Assembly: GCA_964583825.1 (NCBI GenBank)
Contig: CAZOXM010000008.1
Location: forward strand, 1-64,000
Source of the DNA: GCA-1730015 sp964583825
GTDB taxonomy: Bacteria > Pseudomonadota > Gammaproteobacteria > Granulosicoccales > Granulosicoccaceae
DNA length: 64,000 nt
Direction: 5' to 3'
The position numbers were made by a program, and so were the translations under genes. This document shows positions 18,156 through 27,516 of the stretch, one piece after another. Position 1 is the stretch's first letter. Every line of letters starts with the position of its first letter. The notes under the pieces were generated by a model. The model was not told where the DNA came from. It saw nothing but the letters and a program-made list of their open reading frames with translations, and made no database searches.

Positions 18156-18172
18156 CACTACACCCTCGCTGG

Positions 18173-18877
18173 CTAGTTTGAGGTTCGCACATAGCCCCGG
18201 TCAACGACCAGTGCCTGTATCACCTTTTTTGAATCCGTATTTCGCACCTTTATGGTCTCGTTCATATGCCCGTCACTCAGCGCATAGCCCCTCGCCTCTA
18301 CTTCCACCACTCCGGCTCCTGACAGTATATGAATGTACTCACCCCTTTTTACCATGGGCGGTATTTCCAGCAGATTTTTTGCCAGCGCCGTGCCGGACCG
18401 AAGGCTGCGTCTGAACTTCATTCCGAGAAAACCTGAAACATCATCGATAGGCGCGGATCTAAGGTCGAGCACGTTTACCCGCTTGGTAGTGGTCATTGAA
18501 CTATCAAGAACATCGCCTGCACGAACTGGAGTGTTCAATACCGCCACCTGCCTCATTCTCTTTAACTCGGCCTGTAGAAATATTTTCCATTGAGACTCAC
18601 CGGAACAACGAACCCCCACAGTGACGGTCTTGCGATTCCCAGGCTCGTAAGGCCAGAACGGCTCCAGCGCCTGAGTGCAACGATCTACAGCGAGCCGTTT
18701 ATCCGGTGCAGTGACGATGAATTCCAGTTCTGACGGTGATGCACCATTACCTAATTGTTGACTAACGAACTCAGTCGCCGCTTGTTGTATTTCTTTATGC
18801 GGGTGCGTTTGTGATAAAACCACGCTGCTCGAACATAAAAGCAGCGATGACACAATCCGATTTATACAGGCATCCAT
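18173..18877 (-). CDS. flgA: FlgA P-ring assembly chaperone
   Basis: Periplasmic chaperone for FlgI polymerisation into the P ring. An N-terminal signal peptide (IVSSLLLCSSSVVLS) precedes the SAF-like beta-clip domain: PVRAGDVLDSSMTTTKRV, GTALAKNLLEIPPMVKRG and ending with VQALVVDRGYV-like strands. The length of 234 residues is usual. It is transcribed divergently from flgB, 284 bp away, the common arrangement. Confidence 0.92.
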   Translation of the reverse strand: MDACINRIVSSLLLCSSSVVLSQTHPHKEIQQAATEFVSQQLGNGASPSELEFIVTAPDKRLAVDRCTQALEPFWPYEPGNRKTVTVGVRCSGESQWKIFLQAELKRMRQVAVLNTPVRAGDVLDSSMTTTKRVNVLDLRSAPIDDVSGFLGMKFRRSLRSGTALAKNLLEIPPMVKRGEYIHILSGAGVVEVEARGYALSDGHMNETIKVRNTDSKKVIQALVVDRGYVRTSN

Positions 18878-19099
18878 GAATTATCCTCATTTCCTTAGAA
18901 GGTGAAATGCAATAGGAGTGCCCTTACAAAGGACAGTACAACGAAGCGCTTATATAAAATTCGACACAGCCATTTTCCTGTCGTCGGCACAGACGGTAAC
19001 CTGACAAAGGATTTAGCAACACAACAGTAAAAATATTTCTTTAGGATTTTTTTTAACCGATTTTGGAAGAAAATCTGTACCGAATCACAAAACAACGTA

Positions 19100-19115
19100 T
19101 GGCAGGGTGTGTGCT
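19100..19115 (+). promoter_or_regulatory. Possible sigma-54 promoter for flgB
   Basis: TGGCAG (19100-19105), 5 bases, GTGCT (19111-19115). The invariant GG and GC dinucleotides are 10 bases apart as RpoN requires; the -12 element deviates by one base from TTGCT. It lies 47 bp before the flgB ATG. Polar flagellates commonly use RpoN/FleQ-type control for this operon. Confidence 0.4.
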
Positions 19116-19161
19116 GTGCCCTACGCATGTCTCAATTCAATTGCAGGATGCGATATTGGTC

Positions 19162-19569
19162 ATGATTGTGAATCTTGATAATTACCTTGGCACGTACGCC
19201 AGCGCAGTCAGTCTCAGAGCGGAACGAGCTGAAATTCTAGCCAATAATCTGGCTAACGGTGACACACCCCAGTTTAAGGCACGCGATTTTTCATTCGCAG
19301 ATGCACTTCGCTCAGCCACAAATCATCACGCCCCGGGTGTTACAGCGGTAAAACTCACCGCCAGCCAGGAGGGTCACCTCAAGGCGAATGGTTCTGCGTA
19401 TGCCCAGCTGCAATACAGAGTGCCCACACAATACGCGCTGGACGGGAATACTGTACAAACCGACTATGAAAAAGCGGAATTTACAGAAAACTCCGTGCGT
19501 TACGAAGCAAGTCTGCAATTGCTTGGTGGAAGAATCTCGGGCCTTATGAAAGCGCTGCGTGGAGAATAG
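19162..19569 (+). CDS. flgB: FlgB proximal rod protein
   Basis: Rod subunit next to the MS ring and FliE. The N-terminal rod motif is ALRAERAEILANNLAN-like (SLRAERAEILANNLANGDTP split across residues 17-36), and the C terminus ends with the helical YEASLQLLGGRISGLM. The open frame extends upstream to 19063, but the ATG at 19162 gives the usual length (135 residues). First gene of flgBCDEGHIJ, 2 bp before flgC. Confidence 0.93.
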   Translation: MIVNLDNYLGTYASAVSLRAERAEILANNLANGDTPQFKARDFSFADALRSATNHHAPGVTAVKLTASQEGHLKANGSAYAQLQYRVPTQYALDGNTVQTDYEKAEFTENSVRYEASLQLLGGRISGLMKALRGE

Positions 19570-19571
19570 AT

Positions 19572-19982
19572 ATGTCTTTATTCAATATTTTCGGTACGAC
19601 TGCTTCGGCAATGAATGCGCAAAGCATCCGACTCAATCTGGTCGCGAGTAACATTGCAAACGCGAGTACGGTAGCTGGCAGTAAAGACGAAGCATTTAAA
19701 GCTCTGAACCCGGTATTCAGCCAGGTTTTGAGAGAAGTGGATTCAAAAAAATACCTTGGTGTTGCAGTTTCCGGCATCGAGCGCAGCGGGGCCGAGAACA
19801 TGGCGATGTACCAGCCCGAGAACCCGCTGGCCGATGAAAACGGTTACATCTACCAATCGAATGTGAATTCAATAGAAGAGATGGCCAACATGATTTCGGC
19901 GTCCCGCAACTATCAGACAAGCGTTGAGGTTCTGAACACCTCCAAAGCAATGATGCTGAAGACATTAAAGCTAGGCCAGTAA
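19572..19982 (+). CDS. flgC: FlgC proximal rod protein
   Basis: A 136-residue rod subunit with the N-terminal motif RLNLVASNIANASTV and the C-terminal NMISASRNYQTSVEVLNTSK helix shared by rod, hook and junction proteins. A Shine-Dalgarno GGAGA precedes the ATG. It overlaps no neighbour, with flgB 2 bp upstream and flgD 2 bp downstream, so the three are translationally linked. Confidence 0.96.
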   Translation: MSLFNIFGTTASAMNAQSIRLNLVASNIANASTVAGSKDEAFKALNPVFSQVLREVDSKKYLGVAVSGIERSGAENMAMYQPENPLADENGYIYQSNVNSIEEMANMISASRNYQTSVEVLNTSKAMMLKTLKLGQ

Positions 19983-19984
19983 CA

Positions 19985-20656
19985 ATGACAAATATCAGCG
20001 AAATCGCAAGCAGCTCACTGAATACGAAAAGCGGTTCATCGGTAGCCGACCCAAAAGAGTTAGGTCAGAACGAATTCCTTGAACTTATGCTCACACAGAT
20101 GCGCCATCAGGACCCGTTCAACCCAACTGACAATGGTGAGTTCATCACTCAGATGGCACAGTTCAGCCAGGTCTCCAGTACTGACGCTATGCGTACGTCA
20201 ATGGAGAAGTTTGTACAGGATCAGTCGTCATCACAGCTGCTGGCAGCAGCAAACCTTGTGGGTCGAAAAGCAATGATCAATGGCGGCACCGGCAATCTCG
20301 GAACCGACAGTCCCATACAGGCAGAGTATACCCTGACTGAGGCGACAGATTCGGCCACCGCGCTTGTGACAAATCAGGCTGGCTCGGTCGTATACAGCAT
20401 GGATTTAGGCACTAACAGTTCCGGTACCCATTCACTTTCCTGGGACGGAGCGACAAGTGCGGGTGACCAGGCCCCACCCGGGCAGTATCAGATAGCAATA
20501 CAGTATTTGAATAATAAGGGAGAATCTATTGCGGCCCCGGTTGCGGTAGAGGTAAATGTTGAGAGCGTGAAATTAGGTACAGACGGTAGTGGTTTGAGTA
20601 TGGCCACAAAAGATGGCCGTGAAATAAAAATCAGTGATGTAAATAAATTTCTATAA
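19985..20656 (+). CDS. flgD: FlgD hook-capping protein
   Basis: A scaffold at the growing hook tip that FlgE subunits pass. The 223-residue protein has the conserved N-terminal LGQNEFLELMLTQMRHQDP and NGEFITQMAQFS stretch (about 27-60), needed for export and capping. A Tudor/FnIII-like C-terminal half follows (GTHSLSWDGATSAG). Length is normal. It sits between flgC and flgE as usual. Confidence 0.95.
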   Translation: MTNISEIASSSLNTKSGSSVADPKELGQNEFLELMLTQMRHQDPFNPTDNGEFITQMAQFSQVSSTDAMRTSMEKFVQDQSSSQLLAAANLVGRKAMINGGTGNLGTDSPIQAEYTLTEATDSATALVTNQAGSVVYSMDLGTNSSGTHSLSWDGATSAGDQAPPGQYQIAIQYLNNKGESIAAPVAVEVNVESVKLGTDGSGLSMATKDGREIKISDVNKFL

Positions 20657-20677
20657 AATTACCAAGGTGAAATAAAG

Positions 20678-21895
20678 ATGTCATTAGAAATTGCGATGAC
20701 AGGATTGCGCGCAGCTAATAAAGAGCTCACTGTCACATCAAATAATATTGCAAACACAGCTACTGTCGGATTTAAAAAATCTGACGTCAACTTCGGCGAT
20801 GTGTATCTGGCCGGTGACGCTGGCAAGCAATTACCGATGGGGGTGAGAGTTGTCAGTACGACACAGGATTTCTCGCAGGGCAACCTGACCACAACCGATA
20901 ACCAGATGGATCTGTCTGTGATTGGTGAGGGATTCTTTCGGCTCAGCTCGAACGGGACAACCACCTATACGAGAGCGGGTGGATTTGGCATAGACAGAGA
21001 TGGTTTTGTTATTAATAAATCAGGTCACCGGCTAACCGGATATCTGCCGGACGAGAATGGTGTCATTGTCTCTCAGCTGGCCGATATACAGGTCGACGCT
21101 TCTGATGCGGCACCACAAAAAACCGGATCAATGACACTGAATATCAACCTTGACGTCGGATCCGAGGTACCTGCTGTGCCGGCGTTTGATGTGGAAGACC
21201 CAAACTCCTACAACTACGCGAACTCAACGACAGTTTTTGACTCTCTGGGGCAGTCGCATCTTACCACGATGTATTTCAGGAAGAATGGACCCAACGAATG
21301 GAGTGTGCATACCTTTGTAGGCGATGAGGAGGTCAGCCCGCCCGCAGGGGATGTTCTGGAATTCAGTGAAAACGGGTTGATCCTTTCGGCCAATGGCGAT
21401 CCGGATGCCCTGGTAACTACCAACGATTTCCAGCCCGACGGTGCTGAACAAATGAGCTTCGACATTGCTTTCAGCGATGTGACTCAGTTTCAGGGGCAGA
21501 CTGGCATCAACGCGCTGTCTCAGGATGGCTATCCGGCGGGCAGACTGACTGGTGTCGAGATCGACTCCGAAGGGTTTATTTATGGTCGCTATACCAACGA
21601 CCAGCTAAAAGTGCACGGGCAGCTGGTATTAACAAACTTCAGAAACCCCGATGCGCTGGCAAATGCAGATGATACCAGCTGGTGGAAGACACTGGCATCC
21701 GGTGAGGCTGTAAACGGCACACCGGGTAGCGGCTCCCTGGGACTCATCGAGTCCGGTGCACTGGAAGGTTCCAATGTCGATATTACTGAGGAACTCGTTA
21801 GCATTATCGGTACGCAGCGCAATTACCAGGCAAACGCGCAAGTGATCAGCGCTACAGACACAATGACCCAGACGATTATGAATATCCGACGCTAA
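20678..21895 (+). CDS. flgE: FlgE flagellar hook protein
   Basis: A 405-residue hook subunit. N-terminal TVTSNNIANTATVGFKKS and C-terminal RNYQANAQVISATDTMTQ are the paired terminal helices of the family. The middle holds hook domains (QMDLSVIGEGFFRLSS, YAGRLTGVEID-like PAGRLTGVEID). Size and the long central insertion distinguish it from FlgF and FlgG. A small inverted repeat (GACGCT-AAC-AGCGTC) spans the stop codon. The next gene is flgG, only 51 bp on; no flgF is present. Confidence 0.95.
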   Translation: MSLEIAMTGLRAANKELTVTSNNIANTATVGFKKSDVNFGDVYLAGDAGKQLPMGVRVVSTTQDFSQGNLTTTDNQMDLSVIGEGFFRLSSNGTTTYTRAGGFGIDRDGFVINKSGHRLTGYLPDENGVIVSQLADIQVDASDAAPQKTGSMTLNINLDVGSEVPAVPAFDVEDPNSYNYANSTTVFDSLGQSHLTTMYFRKNGPNEWSVHTFVGDEEVSPPAGDVLEFSENGLILSANGDPDALVTTNDFQPDGAEQMSFDIAFSDVTQFQGQTGINALSQDGYPAGRLTGVEIDSEGFIYGRYTNDQLKVHGQLVLTNFRNPDALANADDTSWWKTLASGEAVNGTPGSGSLGLIESGALEGSNVDITEELVSIIGTQRNYQANAQVISATDTMTQTIMNIRR

Positions 21896-21946
21896 CAGCG
21901 TCAGTGAATAACGCTCTGAACTTATGATTGAAAAGGTTAATGGACT

Positions 21947-22732
21947 ATGAACAGTGCGCTTTGGGCAGCAAAAACCGGTCTGGACGCTCAGCAAAACCGG
22001 ATGGCGGTGATATCGAATAACCTCGCCAACGTCAATACCAGCGGGTTTAAGCGGGACCGGGCCATCTTCGAAGATCTGATGTATCAGACGATACGTCATC
22101 CCGGTACCAATTCGGCTGAGGATAACATTCTGCCGACCGGCTCGCTCGTCGGGACCGGTGTGCGACTTGTAGCCACACAAAAGCTGCATACACAGGGCAA
22201 TCTGCAAATCACAGACAACCAGCTGGACATGGCCATTGAAGGTCGTGGTTTCTTTGAAATACAAATGCCGGACGGGACGCAGGGTTTCACCCGTGACGGG
22301 ACGTTTCAACTCAGTGTTGACGGTACGGTGGTGACTTCAGCCGGCTATCCGCTGGTACCCAACATCACGATACCGGCAGATGCCACCAACGTAACCATCG
22401 GATCTGACGGCGTAGTGACAGCAGTGACACCCGGGGCGTCTGAGCCGACGCAAGTCGGCACCATCTCCCTTAGCGAGTTTACCAATCCGTCCGGTCTTCA
22501 CCCGGTTGGTGGCAACGTGTTCACTCAAACGGCTTCGAGTGGCGGGCCCCAGCAGGGAGCGCCCGGCATAGATGGTATCGGGCGACTCATACAGGGTTCC
22601 ATCGAGACTTCCAACGTGAACATCGTGGAAGAACTGGTCAGTATGATCGAAACCCAGCGCGCCTATGAAATCAACTCAAAGGCTATATCCACAACCGACG
22701 GTATGCTGCAGTTTGCGAACAACAACATTTAA
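21947..22732 (+). CDS. flgG: FlgG distal rod protein
   Basis: A 261-residue distal rod subunit. It begins MNSALWAAKTGLDAQQNRM, with VISNNLANVNTSGFKRD, QLDMAIEGRGFFEIQMPDG and the C-terminal ELVSMIETQRAYEINSKAIS, all diagnostic of FlgG rather than FlgF. Rod length is normal. It follows flgE directly, which is unusual because flgF normally stands between them. Confidence 0.96.
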   Translation: MNSALWAAKTGLDAQQNRMAVISNNLANVNTSGFKRDRAIFEDLMYQTIRHPGTNSAEDNILPTGSLVGTGVRLVATQKLHTQGNLQITDNQLDMAIEGRGFFEIQMPDGTQGFTRDGTFQLSVDGTVVTSAGYPLVPNITIPADATNVTIGSDGVVTAVTPGASEPTQVGTISLSEFTNPSGLHPVGGNVFTQTASSGGPQQGAPGIDGIGRLIQGSIETSNVNIVEELVSMIETQRAYEINSKAISTTDGMLQFANNNI

Positions 22733-22781
22733 TGGCGTCTATCTGCGTTGCTCGGTAACCAGAGAAAGAGTGCACACGAAT

Positions 22782-23453
22782 ATGAGTAAATACGCTAAGC
22801 AGGTATGGTGGCTGCTGGTACTGTTGACCTGCAGTGCCTGTGCCCCGAAAATTGTCTATGAGACACCGTTGCCGGAACGCACCAGCACCCCTGCCGAGCC
22901 TCCCGCACCTAACGGAGCGATTTACCAGGAGAGCAGTCATCGTCTGTTGTTCGAAGATCTGAAAGCCAAGCGACGTGGTGACTTAATTACCGTCATTCTT
23001 GATGAACGGACCAATGCCGCCAAGAATGCCAGCACCAGCGCCAGCCGATCAACCGGTGTCGATGTGGCCGCCCCTCAAGTGCTGGGCAGAACGGCCACCG
23101 TGAATGGCAATCCTGCTTCGTTGGGATTATCGAGCAGTTCGGACTTCAGCGGCAGTGGTGACAGCAGTCAAAGCAACAGCCTGTTTGGTAACATTACCGC
23201 CCGCGTGACGCAGGTCGAGCCAAATGGCAACCTGCATATACAGGGGGAAAAGCAACTGACTTTAAATTCAGGGCTTGAGATCATCAGTGTTACCGGTGTG
23301 GTACGCCCGACCGACCTAACACCGCAAAATACAATTTTATCGACCCTGATCGCCGATGCAGACATCGTCTACAGCGGCAGAGGGATGATCGCAGATAACA
23401 ACCGGGCCGGATGGCTTACCCGTGTGTTCACCAGCAAATTCTGGCCGTTCTAG
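22782..23453 (+). CDS. flgH: FlgH L-ring lipoprotein
   Basis: The outer-membrane bushing of the basal body. The 223 residues start with a lipoprotein signal (WWLLVLLTCSACAPK), with the likely lipidated Cys in CSAC. Conserved motifs are LFEDLKAKRRGDLITVIL, NLHIQGEKQL, ISVTGVVRPTDL and the C-terminal NRAGWLTRVF. The frame is open further upstream; ATG 22782 gives the signal peptide at the N terminus. A 198-bp spacer, longer than the others in the operon, separates it from flgI. Confidence 0.95.
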   Translation: MSKYAKQVWWLLVLLTCSACAPKIVYETPLPERTSTPAEPPAPNGAIYQESSHRLLFEDLKAKRRGDLITVILDERTNAAKNASTSASRSTGVDVAAPQVLGRTATVNGNPASLGLSSSSDFSGSGDSSQSNSLFGNITARVTQVEPNGNLHIQGEKQLTLNSGLEIISVTGVVRPTDLTPQNTILSTLIADADIVYSGRGMIADNNRAGWLTRVFTSKFWPF

Positions 23454-23651
23454 CCCGCATAATTCATGGGCTGCTCGATACGGCTATGGGACTTCCTATC
23501 CGACTGCGTTTTTTACTGACGACCGCGATTGTGAACTATAGATTACCTTGCTTATCAGGCGCCCCACCAACTTCGAACCGGGCTGACTCCCTGCGACTGC
23601 GCACGGTTGCTCAGCACCAGTTAAACCCTTCATCTTTTGTGAGTATACAGC

Positions 23652-24794
23652 GTGCCTAAAATCAGTGTTTCCCCACAGGGACTGTTTCGTCTGCGCTACC
23701 TGCTGTTTGTGATTGTGTTCGCCGCAGTGACGCTTTTTCCAACCGCGCAGGCGGAGCGGGTGAAAGATCTCGCATCCATTGCAGGTGTGCGGGACAACCA
23801 GATTCTCGGCTATGGCCTGGTGGTTGGGCTTGAAGGCACCGGCGACAGCACGGGCCAGGTGCAATTCACCGAACAAAGTCTGCGCAGTATGTTGTCGCAG
23901 TACGGTGTGACGATTCCACCGGGCATGCAGATAAAACCAAAGAACGTGGCGGCTGTTTCGGTGCATGCAACCATTCCCCCCTTCTCAAAACCCGGGCAGC
24001 GACTTGATGTAACGGTGTCTTCTCTGGGCAACTCCAGTTCACTGCGAGGCGGTGCGCTGCTGCTGACGCCACTGCGCGGTATTGACGGTGCGGTCTATGC
24101 GATCGCACAGGGCGAAGTGGTCGTCGGCGGTGTCAACGCGGCTGGAGCCGACGGAACCAACGTACAAAAGAACATCTCGAGCGCAGGCCGCATTCCCAAC
24201 GGTGCAACCATAGAGCGCGAGGTCGGCAATGGATTTGATCAGAGTTCGGATATAACCCTAAACCTGCACAGTCCGGATTTCACCACCGCCCGCCGTGTCG
24301 TGGAAGCGATAAACCTTCGCCTGGGCGGGCCGCAGGCGCATGCCAAAGATGCTGTCTCTATCGTGGTACGCGGTCCGGGAGATTCTGCATCAAGAGTGAC
24401 CTTTGTGTCGATACTGGAAAACATTGAAGTAACACCCGCGAGTACCGTGGCGAGAATTGTAGTGAATTCCCGCACCGGCACCATCGTTATCGGCCAGCAT
24501 GTTACGGTTACTCCCGCCGCGGTGTCACATGGCAACATCACCGTCACGATAAAAGAACAGGTCAATGTCGATCAGCCGCAACCGCTGGCGGGTGGCCAGA
24601 CTGCTGTGACGAACAATTCCACCGTTAATATCTCTGAACAAGCCGGTTCAATTCAAACCATCAGCGGCGGCGTGACGTTGCAGGAAGTCGTTGACAGTCT
24701 TAATGATGTCGGTGCCAACACTTCAGATCTGATCGCGATACTGGAAGCACTTAAACAACTGGGTGCGCTGCGCGGCGAACTGGTTATTATCTAA
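23652..24794 (+). CDS. flgI: FlgI P-ring protein
   Basis: Periplasmic ring subunit. GTG start at 23652. The signal peptide (LLFVIVFAAVTLFPTAQA, cleaved before ERVKDLASI) is followed by the conserved GVRDNQILGYGLVVGL and LLLTPLRGIDGAVYA motifs. The C terminus ends LKQLGALRGELVII. The length of 380 residues is standard. The stop is immediately followed by the flgJ ATG. Confidence 0.96.
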   Translation: MPKISVSPQGLFRLRYLLFVIVFAAVTLFPTAQAERVKDLASIAGVRDNQILGYGLVVGLEGTGDSTGQVQFTEQSLRSMLSQYGVTIPPGMQIKPKNVAAVSVHATIPPFSKPGQRLDVTVSSLGNSSSLRGGALLLTPLRGIDGAVYAIAQGEVVVGGVNAAGADGTNVQKNISSAGRIPNGATIEREVGNGFDQSSDITLNLHSPDFTTARRVVEAINLRLGGPQAHAKDAVSIVVRGPGDSASRVTFVSILENIEVTPASTVARIVVNSRTGTIVIGQHVTVTPAAVSHGNITVTIKEQVNVDQPQPLAGGQTAVTNNSTVNISEQAGSIQTISGGVTLQEVVDSLNDVGANTSDLIAILEALKQLGALRGELVII

Positions 24795-25694
24795 ATGACA
24801 ATGCTCGAAAATTCTCTGGACACAACAATCGGCAGACTGGTCAGTGGTGACAGTCTTGCCACCACCACGACTGCGGTGCGCTCCGACAACGACGCCCGTG
24901 AAGTAGCGCGCAAGTTTGAAGCGCTGCTACTACAAACAATGCTGAAGAGTATGCGTGCAGCCACACCGTCGGACGGTCTGTTGGGCAGCAACGGTGGCGA
25001 GATGTATCAGGAGATGTTCGATCAGCGAATCGCCGAAGAGATCAGTAAAACCGGTACGTTTGGCATCCAGGAAAACATTTTCCGCCAACTGACTGGTGGA
25101 CACCTGGCACAGGGTGCAGTGCGAGGTGTGCATCTGACAGGATCTGAGTTTAACCCTTCAGTGCACCGCGCTGTTGAAGTCAACCGGAACAGCTTTCTGT
25201 CACAGGACAACAGCCCGACAGGTTTTGTTAACCGTCTGCGCGCCGCCGCTTCCGTGGCTGCGGATAAAATCGGCACTTCCATTGAGGCGGTAATTGCCGT
25301 CGCTGCCCTTGAAACCGGCTGGGGTAAAAGGGTCGCCAGCACGGCTGACGGCAACAGCACCCACAACCTTTTTGGCATTAAAGCAGATTCACGATGGCAG
25401 GGCGAAACGAGCCAGGTGAAAACCCACGAGTTCCGTCAGGGCACGATGCAGTCGGAAATCGCTGCGTTCCGGGTCTATCGCAGTGAACAGGCTTCGATTG
25501 AAGATTTTGCCAACTTCCTGCAAAGCAACCCCCGCTACCACAATGCACTAAAGTCTGCCGACAATCCCGAACAATTTGTACGAGAACTACAGAAGGCCGG
25601 CTATGCAACCGACCCGGACTATGCGGACAAGGTTATAGCGATTATGAAGAACGTGGAATCGGTGATGACTGCAACGACGACGGGCCCAAGGTAA
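24795..25694 (+). CDS. flgJ: FlgJ rod cap and peptidoglycan hydrolase
   Basis: A two-domain protein of 299 residues. The N-terminal rod-capping part has VARKFEALLLQTMLKSMR and MYQEMFDQRIAEEIS. The C-terminal glucosaminidase/muramidase domain has the catalytic Glu in VAALETGWGK, then NLFGIKADSRW and FANFLQSNPRYHNAL. It opens a hole in the wall for the rod. Dual-domain FlgJ is the gammaproteobacterial form. Last gene of the flgB operon and convergent with pseI. Confidence 0.96.
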   Translation: MTMLENSLDTTIGRLVSGDSLATTTTAVRSDNDAREVARKFEALLLQTMLKSMRAATPSDGLLGSNGGEMYQEMFDQRIAEEISKTGTFGIQENIFRQLTGGHLAQGAVRGVHLTGSEFNPSVHRAVEVNRNSFLSQDNSPTGFVNRLRAAASVAADKIGTSIEAVIAVAALETGWGKRVASTADGNSTHNLFGIKADSRWQGETSQVKTHEFRQGTMQSEIAAFRVYRSEQASIEDFANFLQSNPRYHNALKSADNPEQFVRELQKAGYATDPDYADKVIAIMKNVESVMTATTTGPR

Positions 25695-25794
25695 TCATTG
25701 TCCATTGTATTGGCGCACGTGATAATGCGGCGGGTGTCATTGCGCAATCTAACGACGGTTTTCGCGCCGATGACACTCCTGGTATACCCGTCAC

Positions 25795-26847
25795 TTACAG
25801 CAACTGATCCCAGCTCAGCGGGGTGCCCCGGGCAATCGCAATACGGGCTTTCTTGCCAATGATAACGTCCCAGTAGCGTGTATTTAGTCCGTCACCGGGG
25901 CGTACGATTTTTAAATTATCCTCGCTGAACACCTCGCCTGGCAGAATATCTTTTTGCACGTAGATCGACCGTTTGTGAAGACGGCTCTGGCTCTCCTGTT
26001 CGCCCGCACCATAGCTGACCTCGCCAAGCGACAAAAACGCCCGCTCACACTCCTCTACCAATAGCTTTAGCTCTGCTGGCTCCAGAGAGAAGCTGGCGTC
26101 CACACCACCCTCGGCGCGCGAGACGGTAAAGTGTTTCTCTATAACGCATGCCCCCAAAGCGACGGCAGCCACAGACGTACCGATACCCATCGTGTGATCA
26201 GACAGGCCGACATGACAGCCGAGAGCCCCACGCATGTTGGGCAATGTGTTGAGATTAGTGTTTTCAGGCGACGCGGGGTAAGTACTCGTACACTTAAGTG
26301 CGATCGGACTGCTGCAACCTGCGTCCCTTAATTCCGCTACAGCAACGGCGATTTCGGCCAGTGAGGACACGCCGGTAGATACAATTACCGGTTTACCGGT
26401 GGCTGCCACCTTCCTCAGCAGGGGCAAGTGGTTATTCTCGAATGATGCAATTTTATAGGCCGGCACCTTCAGGCTTTCGAGGAAATCGACAGCCGATTCA
26501 TCAAAGGGTGAACTGAAGGCAAGCATGCCGTGATCGGCTGCGCGCTTGAAAATAGCCTCGTGCCAGTCCCACGGCGTATGCGCCTTCTGATAAAGATCGT
26601 GCAGATACTCACCGCGCCATGGCGATCCATCGTCCTTAATAAGAAAGTTATCGTTTCTGCTTTCCATTGTAATGGTGTCGGCGGTGTAAGTCTGCAGCTT
26701 CAGTGCATGAGCGCCCGCGTCAGCTGCGAGATCCACCAGCTTCAGTGCTCTATCGAGCGACTGATTGTGATTGCCGGACATTTCAGCAATGATCAGAGGC
26801 GCCTGTGTCTCCCCGATACTTCGGTCCCCGATCTGTATATCTTTCAT
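25795..26847 (-). CDS. pseI: PseI-like pseudaminic acid synthase
   Basis: A NeuB-family enzyme that condenses a 6-deoxy-amino-hexose with phosphoenolpyruvate to a nonulosonic acid. The TIM barrel carries IIAEMSGNHNQSLDRAL, ALKLQTYTADTITM and KCTSTYPAS, plus HVGLSDHTMGIG and VIEKHFTVSRAEGG. A C-terminal SAF (antifreeze-like) domain covers about 290-350 (VQKDILPGEVFSEDNL). The GNHNQ form fits PseI better than sialic-acid NeuB, but Leg or Neu5Ac synthesis cannot be excluded. Confidence 0.9.
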   Translation of the reverse strand: MKDIQIGDRSIGETQAPLIIAEMSGNHNQSLDRALKLVDLAADAGAHALKLQTYTADTITMESRNDNFLIKDDGSPWRGEYLHDLYQKAHTPWDWHEAIFKRAADHGMLAFSSPFDESAVDFLESLKVPAYKIASFENNHLPLLRKVAATGKPVIVSTGVSSLAEIAVAVAELRDAGCSSPIALKCTSTYPASPENTNLNTLPNMRGALGCHVGLSDHTMGIGTSVAAVALGACVIEKHFTVSRAEGGVDASFSLEPAELKLLVEECERAFLSLGEVSYGAGEQESQSRLHKRSIYVQKDILPGEVFSEDNLKIVRPGDGLNTRYWDVIIGKKARIAIARGTPLSWDQLL

Positions 26848-26916
26848 AAAGTGATACCGTCAGTTAAGAGAGGTTTTGCAAAAGAATCTGGAGAATCACC
26901 TTAACGCTACCGCAGT

Positions 26917-27516
26917 TTACGGCGACTCACTAATACAGCCATGAAACAATGTATCTGTGTATTTGCCATCAATAAAGACATGGTCTTTGAGTCTGCCCTC
27001 GAACAGGAAGCCATTATCCTCGAGCACGTCGATAAACTGTGGCCTGATATCATAGGCCTCAGTCCACAATCTATGTAGTTTAAGGTCATTGAAAGCGACA
27101 TGTTTTAACAAAGTAAGATACCGTGACAACTGTTCCCGGTAGAGACTTGCGGACCGCTCCTGACCATCAAACAGTACGGACACCTCCGCCTTTTTGGCTA
27201 TCCAGTCGATATGCACCAGACCACCGTATCCGATATGTTGAGGACCGTACAAATAAGAAAACAAGATCTGTCGAGGCTGCAATACCTTCATGGAAGGCCA
27301 GATTTCGGTCTGGTAGTAGTACGCCTGCTGCGCAGGGTCAATCGGCGCATTTTGACGCAGGATGCGCATTTGTGCATTTCGCCAAATGCGGATTGACTCG
27401 ATATGCGCCGGCTGGACACCAACCAGTTGATAACCAGCATCATCCTCATACCGTTGTTCTGAAAGGCAGGCGTATTTCGTATCCACAGGGTGATTCACCA
27501 GCACTGCTTCAGGCAA
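26917..27516 (-). CDS. GNAT acetyltransferase, PseH-like
   Basis: A 199-residue protein, GNAT fold from about residue 27 (GYQLVGVQPAHIESIRIWRN, then HIGYGGLVHIDWIAKKAEV and the C-terminal LEDNGFLFEGRLKDHVFI). The WRNxxxR-type helix and its place in a nonulosonate cluster suggest PseH, which N-acetylates the 4-amino sugar. A family level call is safer than the exact reaction. The start is TTG at 27516 and overlaps the end of the cytidylyltransferase by 8 bp. In-frame GTG codons a few residues on are alternatives. Confidence 0.75.
   Translation of the reverse strand: MPEAVLVNHPVDTKYACLSEQRYEDDAGYQLVGVQPAHIESIRIWRNAQMRILRQNAPIDPAQQAYYYQTEIWPSMKVLQPRQILFSYLYGPQHIGYGGLVHIDWIAKKAEVSVLFDGQERSASLYREQLSRYLTLLKHVAFNDLKLHRLWTEAYDIRPQFIDVLEDNGFLFEGRLKDHVFIDGKYTDTLFHGCISESP

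Noticed and set aside
21629..22309. 226-codon minus-strand frame across flgE and flgG
   Set aside because: Crosses two well supported genes on the other strand; briefly considered as the missing flgF but it shares no rod-protein motif.
23454..23651. Possible small gene or promoter between flgH and flgI
   Set aside because: 198 bp, frames without motif, and no clear sigma-54 or sigma-28 element.
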